Shown here one piece after another: positions 1-4,431 of a stretch of 10,490 nt of DNA. The notes under the pieces were generated by a model. That model was given only the letters and a program-made list of their open reading frames with translations. It did not search any database and had not been told where the DNA came from. Both the position numbers and the translations under genes were made by a program. This stretch comes from Ruminococcus flavefaciens. Its GTDB lineage: Bacteria > Bacillota > Clostridia > Oscillospirales > Ruminococcaceae. The DNA lies in contig DEDQ01000009.1 in NCBI GenBank assembly GCA_002350065.1, positions 1 through 10,490 of the forward strand. Direction: 5' to 3'. Numbering within the stretch: position 1 is the first letter of the stretch; every line of letters begins with the position of its first letter.

Positions 1-200
1 TGTGAAAATGATGTACCTATGTCGGTGAGAAGTCCCTTTACCTCCGCGTAAGGCATTGCAAACCTCTGGTTGAGATACCTCAGCGACGCTGCAAGCTCTC
101 CGTCCGGTCCGCCGAGCTGCGAGATTATCACCTTTGCCATGCGCGGGTCGGGATTCTTTATATTTACCGGATACTGTAATTTCTTTTCATACTGCCACAT
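1..200 (-). CDS. cotJC: Spore coat protein CotJC, manganese-catalase-like (N-terminal part; continues beyond window)
   Basis: Only the first 66 codons are inside the window. The start (MWQYEKKLQYPV) and the stretch GGPDGELAASLRYLNQR are the recognisable N-terminus of CotJC, a ferritin-fold protein of the manganese catalase family found in the coat of endospores. The Glu in DGELAA corresponds to the first metal-ligand Glu of that family. The start at 200 is supported by GGAG about 8 nt upstream, and the gene begins 3 nt after the cotJB stop, so it is the third gene of a cotJA-cotJB-cotJC operon. Known family members continue from LLTDIGT into EE(L/F)AH, where Glu and His are metal ligands; here the last codons read GTSFS followed by CA, so the second ligand Glu is not visible. 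That may be divergence or poor sequence at the edge. Family assignment is secure; activity is not shown. Confidence 0.9.
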   Translation of the reverse strand, partial: MWQYEKKLQYPVNIKNPDPRMAKVIISQLGGPDGELAASLRYLNQRFAMPYAEVKGLLTDIGTSFS

Positions 201-203
201 AGA

Positions 204-452
204 TTAGCTCCTTTCCCAAGGCCACGGGTCGTCGACCCAGTCCCAGTGTTCGAGGTCGTTGTTCTGCTCGGGAGTGAGCGGACCGAATTTCTCGTTGTAC
301 TCGGCAATTGCGTTTTCGCGGAGCTTCTTATATTTAGCGAACATCGCGAGAGCGCGCCGGCAGTTGGGGTGAGTATCGAGGTAGAGATTCAGCTCTTTGA
401 GCGAGAAATCGTACTGTTTTATTCTTTGTAAAAGCATACGGCGAGGTTCCAT
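204..452 (-). CDS. cotJB: Spore coat protein CotJB
   Basis: This 82-aa protein matches the CotJB family: MLLQRIKQYDFSLKELNLYLDTHPNC near the N-terminus, and an aromatic, acidic C-terminus (HWDWVDDPWPWE). It is a small, highly charged soluble protein without signal peptide or membrane segment. In Bacillus, CotJB belongs to the cotJ operon, whose products are incorporated in the spore coat; its exact biochemical role is not known. I chose the ATG at 452 because AAAGGAGG lies 9 nt upstream and the resulting length is typical; an in-frame ATG further upstream (545) would add 31 residues read through the end of cotJA. The start overlaps the cotJA stop by one base (TAATG), which implies translational coupling, and cotJC begins 3 nt after its stop. 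Confidence 0.93.
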   Translation of the reverse strand: MEPRRMLLQRIKQYDFSLKELNLYLDTHPNCRRALAMFAKYKKLRENAIAEYNEKFGPLTPEQNNDLEHWDWVDDPWPWERS

Positions 453-697
453 TATCTGCTGCCTCCTTTCTCGAACGGGAAAGCGAGGTCGGAGAAGAGC
501 GTGCCGCAGGAGAGCGCTTTCTCGGGCTCCATAGTGTCGCCCCACTGCTGATACGGGACATATGCCATTGCAAGCGAGGGATTCGCAGGCATAGCTCCCA
601 TGGTGCCGGTCTCCATTGTCTCTGCTCTGTCGGCGAACGGAGCGCTGCTGTCGCGGAGCACGAGCCCGTCTATATTACTGAACATATCAAGGTTCAT
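452..697 (-). CDS. cotJA: Spore coat-associated protein CotJA
   Basis: This 81-aa protein is the first gene of the cotJ operon. The C-terminal half carries the CotJA signature: YVPYQQWG, then EKALSCGTLFSDLAFPF (family pattern: AL..GTLFPEL..P). The N-terminal 40 residues (MNLDMFSNIDGL to MGAMPANPSLA) look disordered and variable. The start at 697 is fixed by AGGAGG 7 nt upstream; an ATG at 754 in the same frame has no ribosome site. In Bacillus subtilis cotJ is transcribed in the mother cell by sigma-E. On the minus strand, AATACTAT (758-765) resembles a sigma-E -10 (CATACAAT) at 6 of 8 positions, but I found no convincing -35, so I do not call a promoter. Its presence suggests a host with at least some endospore genes. 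Confidence 0.9.
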   Translation of the reverse strand: MNLDMFSNIDGLVLRDSSAPFADRAETMETGTMGAMPANPSLAMAYVPYQQWGDTMEPEKALSCGTLFSDLAFPFEKGGSR

Positions 698-863
698 GGT
701 AGTTCCTCCTATTGATATTCGCGGGAGGACATCGTGCAGATGACCTCCGCACATTTTATAGTATTCACCGGAGCTGAAAACTGCTACAATAAAAGACCTG
801 CTGATGCGATGCCGCTATAATGGTCTATATACTTTTTAAACAGGTAATATTTTAAGGCAGATG

Positions 864-892
864 TTGATTTTTTTACGCTTGTGTGTTATAAT
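864..892 (+). promoter_or_regulatory. Sigma-A promoter of the phosphofructokinase gene (extended -10)
   Basis: The -35 box TTGATT (864-869) is separated by 17 bp from a perfect -10 TATAAT (887-892), and a TG one base before the -10 (884-885) makes it an extended -10 promoter. Transcription should start near 899, giving a leader of about 34 nt that contains GGAGG (920-924). It points away from the cotJ operon. Confidence 0.85.
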
Positions 893-932
893 TGGAATAT
901 AGATTCGTAAATCGACAACGGAGGATTTTATC

Positions 933-2150
933 ATGATGAATATCGCTGTTGCACAGTCGGGCGGTCCGACCTGTGCCATAAACGCTTCACTTGTAGGAGT
1001 TTTCGCGGAATCACTCAAAGAACCGCAGATAGACGCTATTTTCGGCTCTGTTAACGGCATTGAGGGAATTATCACCAATCATCTTCTCGACCTCAAGACC
1101 CTTATCAAGACAAATGAGGATATGGAGCTCCTCAGACAGACTCCTTCGACCGTGCTCGGCTCGTGCAGATACAAGCTCCCCGACTGGCGCGACGACGAGG
1201 AGGTCTACAAGAAGATAGTCAATACGCTGAAACAGCGTCAGATAGGTGCATTCTTCTACATAGGCGGAAATGATTCAATGGATACCGTCAACAAGCTCTC
1301 GGAGTATTTCGCTGAGCAGTCCATTGATATCAAGGTCATTGGCATTCCGAAAACTATCGACAACGACCTCTGCGTTACTGACCATACTCCCGGATTCGGC
1401 TCTGCGGCGAAGTATGTTGCCGCAACAATGCACGAGATAATCCGCGACAGCTCGGTCTACAGCATACCCTCCGTTACTATCGTTGAGATAATGGGACGTC
1501 ATGCCGGCTGGCTCACTGCTTCATCGGCAGTACTCCACGCGCTCGGAGAGACTGCTCCTCACCTTGTATATGTCCCTGAGAGAAAGTTCTCGCTTGACAG
1601 CTTCATGAGCGATGTACGTCATGAAATGGCAAAGCACAAGGCTGTTATCGTTGCGGTTTCCGAGGGTACGGAAGTCCCCGACGGCGTGCAGTCCGGAGTT
1701 GTTGACAATTTCGGTCACAAGTACCTTTCCGGCATAGGCAAATACCTAGAGGAGGAGGTACGCGGTCAGATAGGCTGCAAGGTGCGCTCTATCGAGCTAA
1801 ACGTTATGCAGAGATGCTCCTCGCACCTCGGCTCCAAGACTGATATCGACGAGGCTGAGGCTATCGGAGCAGCAGGCGTAAGATGCGCTCTCAGCGGCAA
1901 GACCGGCAAGGTGATGATATTCCGCCGCGTGAACGAGATGCCGTACTCTATCGTTATCGAGGACGCTGACGCTTCCCTTATCGCGAACAAGGAGAAGTTC
2001 CTTCCGGACAAGTTCATAGTTCCCGCGGGAAATAATATAACCGATGCGGCTGTTGATTATTTCATGCCGCTCATACAGGGCGAGCTGGATATCCACTACG
2101 AAAACGGACTTCCCAGACATTTCACTATTCAGGAATCAGTTTTGAAATAA
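933..2150 (+). CDS. pfp: 6-phosphofructokinase, pyrophosphate-dependent type
   Basis: This 405-aa enzyme phosphorylates fructose 6-phosphate to fructose 1,6-bisphosphate in glycolysis, in the cytoplasm. Visible family motifs are QSGGPT near residue 8, GGNDSMDT at 111-118, PKTIDND at 139-145 with the catalytic Asp at 143, and MGRHAGW at 187-193. Two residues decide the phosphoryl donor: Asp114 replaces the Gly104 of E. coli ATP-PFK, and Lys140 replaces Gly124. This Asp/Lys pair is the known signature of PPi-dependent enzymes, and PPi makes the step reversible. Asn113 replaces the usual Mg-binding Asp103 of ATP enzymes. Start: the first of two adjacent ATGs, 8 nt after GGAGG; residue 4 as alternative cannot be excluded, nor can the second ATG at 936. 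It is transcribed alone, from its own promoter to a hairpin 12 nt after the stop. Confidence 0.96.
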   Translation: MMNIAVAQSGGPTCAINASLVGVFAESLKEPQIDAIFGSVNGIEGIITNHLLDLKTLIKTNEDMELLRQTPSTVLGSCRYKLPDWRDDEEVYKKIVNTLKQRQIGAFFYIGGNDSMDTVNKLSEYFAEQSIDIKVIGIPKTIDNDLCVTDHTPGFGSAAKYVAATMHEIIRDSSVYSIPSVTIVEIMGRHAGWLTASSAVLHALGETAPHLVYVPERKFSLDSFMSDVRHEMAKHKAVIVAVSEGTEVPDGVQSGVVDNFGHKYLSGIGKYLEEEVRGQIGCKVRSIELNVMQRCSSHLGSKTDIDEAEAIGAAGVRCALSGKTGKVMIFRRVNEMPYSIVIEDADASLIANKEKFLPDKFIVPAGNNITDAAVDYFMPLIQGELDIHYENGLPRHFTIQESVLK

Positions 2151-2159
2151 GCTGCAAAT

Positions 2160-2189
2160 AAAAAAAGGACGGCTCTGAGCCGTCCTTTT
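2160..2189. terminator. Bidirectional intrinsic terminator between pfp and the pspA operon
   Basis: The inverted repeat GGACGGC (2167-2173) / GCCGTCC (2179-2185) has a 5-nt loop. It is flanked by seven A on the left (2160-2166) and four T on the right (2186-2189), so it can end transcripts from both sides. The longer U-tract is read on the minus strand, 16 nt after the small membrane-protein gene. Confidence 0.92.
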
Positions 2190-2205
2190 GCCTTTATAAT
2201 TGCTT

Positions 2206-2382
2206 TTATACGCCGCAGTCCTCATAATCCTTCCACTTTTCAAAGTAGATCTTGTTGCTCCAGCTTTTGTAGAGGATATAGAGTATCGAGCTGACTGCTA
2301 TGAATATTGCTCCTACGATAGGGAGGAACATATTGAATACCTTTTTAGGGTTGATATCTTCTTCTTTTTTGCGTTTGCTCAT
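2206..2382 (-). CDS. Small single-pass membrane protein encoded downstream of pspA (58 aa)
   Basis: This short gene encodes MSKRKKEEDINPKK, then a hydrophobic segment of about 21 residues (roughly 18-38, containing FLPIVGAIFIAV and SSILYILY), then a polar tail ending KWKDYEDCGV. The layout suggests one membrane helix with a basic, cytoplasmic N-terminus. The ATG is preceded by GAAGG 7 nt upstream, and the stop is followed by the shared terminator, so the reading frame fits neatly between pspA (22-nt gap) and the end of the transcript. I do not recognise a family. PspA-type proteins work at the membrane with small integral partners in known systems (PspB/PspC in enterobacteria, LiaI for LiaH in Bacillus), so a role as membrane anchor or regulator of PspA is a reasonable inference from position and shape, not from similarity. 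Confidence 0.8.
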   Translation of the reverse strand: MSKRKKEEDINPKKVFNMFLPIVGAIFIAVSSILYILYKSWSNKIYFEKWKDYEDCGV

Positions 2383-2404
2383 AATAAAACCTTCGTTTCT
2401 GTTA

Positions 2405-3121
2405 TTATTCTGCGTCCTGAGGAGCTTCTGTCTCCTGTGCGGGAGCTTCGTTGATGCCCATTTCTGACATGAGCCTCTGGAGCTCTGCGTCTACCTGTGC
2501 ATCGTTTTCCATCTGTGCGAACTGCTCTGAAAGCTCATCCTGATCGTTTCCGCCGGTTATCTCGGTGTAAGCGTCAGCCTCAGCTTCCTGCTGCATGACT
2601 TTTTCCTCCATGCGGTCGAGCTTGGCGAATGCACTTGAGCTGTCGAAATTGCTCTGAGCGGCAGCGAGCTGTCTCTTGGTCTGAGCCATCTGCGAACGCG
2701 CGATGAGCATTGCCTGACGTGATTTAGCCTCTTCGAGCTTTGTCTTGAGAATCTCTACCTGCTCGCCGATAGTGTTGGTCTGAGCGGAGATAGACTCGTA
2801 CATCTGCTTGTAGCTTGCGAGTTCTTCGTCAGCCTTTACCTTCTTGGCGAGAGCCTTCTTTGCGAGGTCCTGATCGCCCTTCTGGAGAGCCATTTTTGCC
2901 TTGCTTTCCCAGTTTTTGGAGGTAGCCTCAGCGTCGAGGTATTTCTTCTCGGCGATCTTTTCGCTTGCCTTAGCCTTTCCTAAATTCTGTATAGCTTTAT
3001 TGAGTTCCTTATTCATATCAAGAATGATCTGCTTGACCATTTTTTCGGGGTCTTCAGCCTTGTCAATGAGGTCATTGATATTGGCTTTGAGCAGGTCGCT
3101 TAATCTTGCAAATACACCCAT
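2405..3121 (-). CDS. pspA: PspA/IM30 (phage shock protein A) family membrane-stress protein
   Basis: This 238-aa protein starts with MGVFARLSDLLKANINDLIDKAEDPEKMV, the typical amphipathic N-terminal helix of the PspA/IM30/LiaH family. From about residue 25 to 185 it is almost entirely coiled coil (Ala-, Lys- and Glu-rich, no Pro or Cys), and it ends in an acidic, Gln-rich tail (about 190-238). Family members are cytoplasmic, form large ESCRT-III-like assemblies, bind stressed membranes and preserve membrane integrity. The start is fixed by GGAGG 8 nt upstream. It is the first gene of a two-gene transcript with the 58-aa membrane protein, driven by a perfect consensus promoter, which suggests high basal strength that must be limited by something else. 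No PspF, PspB or PspC gene is visible nearby. Family call is secure; the stress that induces it is unknown. Confidence 0.95.
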   Translation of the reverse strand: MGVFARLSDLLKANINDLIDKAEDPEKMVKQIILDMNKELNKAIQNLGKAKASEKIAEKKYLDAEATSKNWESKAKMALQKGDQDLAKKALAKKVKADEELASYKQMYESISAQTNTIGEQVEILKTKLEEAKSRQAMLIARSQMAQTKRQLAAAQSNFDSSSAFAKLDRMEEKVMQQEAEADAYTEITGGNDQDELSEQFAQMENDAQVDAELQRLMSEMGINEAPAQETEAPQDAE

Positions 3122-3158
3122 TTTTCATCCTCCGATTCATATAAAAGTATAAAAAAAT

Positions 3159-3195
3159 GTATCAGCAGCCTTAGGATATCCCGCGCCGCTGATAC
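3159..3195 (-). promoter_or_regulatory. Dyad over the pspA transcription start, followed by a U-tract (operator or attenuator candidate)
   Basis: Two 11-bp arms (3185-3195 and 3159-3169; core GTATCAGC / GCTGATAC, one G-T pair) enclose a 15-nt loop that itself holds the palindrome GGATATCC. On the minus strand the right arm is followed by A and seven T, as in an intrinsic terminator. The predicted start of transcription (about 3190) falls inside the first arm, so only about six pairs would form in RNA. The dyad could therefore be a repressor site, a leader hairpin, or both. Confidence 0.5.
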
Positions 3196-3196
3196 T

Positions 3197-3225
3197 ATTA
3201 TAGGATAAAAAGCAATGTTTGTCAA
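3197..3225 (-). promoter_or_regulatory. Perfect-consensus sigma-A promoter of pspA
   Basis: On the minus strand the -35 is TTGACA (3220-3225) and the -10 is TATAAT (3197-3202), with exactly 17 bp between them. Both hexamers match consensus at every position. The leader to the pspA start is about 70 nt. Confidence 0.92.
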
Positions 3226-3259
3226 GTAGTTTTACTATGTTGTAATTATTTTGTCTAAA

Positions 3260-3280
3260 TCGACGGCAAACGCCGTTTTC
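3260..3280 (-). terminator. Weak candidate terminator after the ECF transporter gene
   Basis: On the minus strand a short hairpin ACGGC / GCCGT with a 4-nt loop (3263-3276) lies about 17 nt after the stop of the transporter gene. The following sequence CGATTTAG is a poor U-tract, so read-through toward pspA is possible. Confidence 0.4.
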
Positions 3281-3292
3281 TGCATTATACGG

Positions 3293-4168
3293 TCAATCCT
3301 CAGACGGTCCTTCAACGAGCTTTGCCTTGTGGAGGGCTGAGCCGACTGCCGTAGTGAGGATAGTTGATACGACCATTTCAAACAGAGCATTTATGCCGAC
3401 GAATACAACAATGAAAAGCAGAACGTTTCCGTTGCCCTTATCGTTTATAAGACCCTTAACGTAATCGGTATTGCCGAAGAGCAGAACAAGTGCCGACATG
3501 AAGAATATCGTGTTCAGCAGAGCTGAACAGAAGCCTGTAACAGCACATGATACCTGCATACGGCTGAGCTTCTTTCCGCTTACGAGCAGGTAGCCGATGC
3601 CGAACAGAAGCAGACCGACGGTAATGACTATGTACCAGATAAGTCCGCCTGATGACATAAGGCTTTCCATGACCTCGTCACGCACCCATATCTTAGAGCC
3701 GTCCTCAGCCTTTTCAGAATGCGAGAATGTGAACTGCATTACCGAAAGGAACAGAGCAAGTCCGAAGAACGATGTCACGAATCCCGCAACAGCGTAATAT
3801 GCACGCTTTGCCTTGAGCTTTGTCATGCCCTTGTAAATGAGACCAACAAGGAAGCCGTCGAGCGCACGCGGGACAACTCGCTGAATGAATGCGAGAACAG
3901 GGCTGATATCAGCAAGGATAGCGCCCATGCCGCTGGGAGTACCGATTCCGTAGCACTGCAGGAAGCTGAAAATTCCGAAGAATGTTCCGACTATAAGACC
4001 GCCCCATGGTCCGAGGGCGATACCCGCAATTGCGATCGGGATGATGTTGAGAGTGATCGAGAGTGGTCCGATCGGGATAGTTCCTATTGGCGTCAGCGAG
4101 AAAAGCAGCACGATCGCCATAAGAAGTCCGAGAAGAACCAGTGACTTTGTGTCGAATTTGGGTTTCAT
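3293..4168 (-). CDS. ECF transporter substrate-binding (S) component, vitamin specificity unknown
   Basis: This 291-aa membrane protein has about eight hydrophobic segments. The N-terminal half (LLGLLMAIVLLF, then IPIAIAGIALGPWGGLIVG at about 43-61 and QCYG at 71-74) and the end (INALFEMVVSTILTTAVGSAL) resemble S components of energy-coupling-factor importers, which bind a vitamin and associate with a shared EcfT-EcfA energising module encoded elsewhere. Pantothenate or folate types are the nearest by feel, but specificity cannot be read from the sequence. It is longer than the usual 170-200 aa: residues about 123-203 carry an extra pair of helices with a polar loop (SHSEKAEDGSKIWVRDE) that resembles the following pair. 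AAGGAGG lies 10 nt before the start. It has its own promoter and a leader dyad, and diverges from the GH5 gene. Confidence 0.83.
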   Translation of the reverse strand: MKPKFDTKSLVLLGLLMAIVLLFSLTPIGTIPIGPLSITLNIIPIAIAGIALGPWGGLIVGTFFGIFSFLQCYGIGTPSGMGAILADISPVLAFIQRVVPRALDGFLVGLIYKGMTKLKAKRAYYAVAGFVTSFFGLALFLSVMQFTFSHSEKAEDGSKIWVRDEVMESLMSSGGLIWYIVITVGLLLFGIGYLLVSGKKLSRMQVSCAVTGFCSALLNTIFFMSALVLLFGNTDYVKGLINDKGNGNVLLFIVVFVGINALFEMVVSTILTTAVGSALHKAKLVEGPSED

Positions 4169-4183
4169 ATTAAATTTTCCTCC

Positions 4184-4224
4184 TTGTTATTATTCCCCTT
4201 GAAGGGGATACAATACAATAACAA
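4184..4224 (-). promoter_or_regulatory. Nested dyads in the leader of the ECF transporter gene
   Basis: Outer arms TTGTTATT (4184-4191) and AATAACAA (4217-4224) are perfect complements, and inside them CCCCTT / AAGGGG (4195-4200 / 4202-4207) forms a second perfect dyad centred on 4201. The predicted transcription start (about 4219) lies in the outer arm, and the other outer arm abuts the AAGGAGG ribosome site. This fits either a DNA operator or a short leader structure controlling the transporter. It does not look like a known vitamin riboswitch; it is too short. Confidence 0.5.
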
Positions 4225-4225
4225 C

Positions 4226-4254
4226 ATGATACCACAATCTTCCGTGTAAGTCAA
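4226..4254 (-). promoter_or_regulatory. Sigma-A promoter of the ECF transporter gene
   Basis: On the minus strand TTGACT (4249-4254) is followed after 17 bp by TATCAT (4226-4231), with TG one base before the -10. The hexamers each match consensus at five of six positions. Confidence 0.85.
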
Positions 4255-4297
4255 GAGTTCCTGCGATATGAGGCGTTTATTGCAAGTATATATAAAA

Positions 4298-4326
4298 ATG
4301 ATGAGCATCATATCTTCCGGAGGATA
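4298..4326. promoter_or_regulatory. Two adjacent palindromes between divergent promoters (operator candidates)
   Basis: ATGATG-AG-CATCAT (4298-4311) is a perfect 6-bp dyad. Directly joined to it, the 16-bp TATCTTCCGGAGGATA (4311-4326) is a palindrome with one mismatched pair. They lie about 44 bp upstream of the transporter -35 and 43 bp upstream of the GH5 -35, a typical place for a regulator of either gene. No regulator gene is in the window. Confidence 0.35.
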
Positions 4327-4368
4327 CTGCACGGCTCTGAAAAAAGATTTTTTAACTTGAAAAAGATA

Positions 4369-4397
4369 TTGCAGTTTTAAATAATATGTGTTATAAT
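4369..4397 (+). promoter_or_regulatory. Extended -10 promoter of the GH5 endoglucanase gene
   Basis: A perfect -10 TATAAT (4392-4397) is preceded by TG and one base (4389-4391). A poor -35, TTGCAG (4369-4374), sits 17 bp upstream. The weak -35 suggests dependence on the extended -10 or on an activator. The 11 bases ending in TATAAT are identical to those at the pfp promoter. Confidence 0.75.
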
Positions 4398-4431
4398 ATG
4401 TGCGTATATAATTATTTGAAAGGCAAAGGGC

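Noticed and set aside
452..545. Longer CotJB start at 545
   Set aside because: The extra 31 residues are out-of-frame cotJA sequence; the ATG at 452 has a good ribosome site and gives the family length.
2200..2454. Plus-strand frame of 84 codons after the pfp terminator
   Set aside because: It is antisense to the 58-aa gene and the pspA end, begins just after a terminator, and has no promoter.
3241..3262. Possible small RNA or promoter in the AT-rich spacer after the ECF gene
   Set aside because: The sequence has no paired -35/-10 boxes beyond the pspA promoter and no stable hairpin apart from the weak terminator candidate.
4165..4311. A 48-codon minus-strand frame (starting MMLIIFIYTC) that ends overlapping the ECF transporter start, resembling a leader peptide
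   Set aside because: The strong transporter promoter lies inside it, so the main transcript would not contain its start, and there is only a weak ribosome site.
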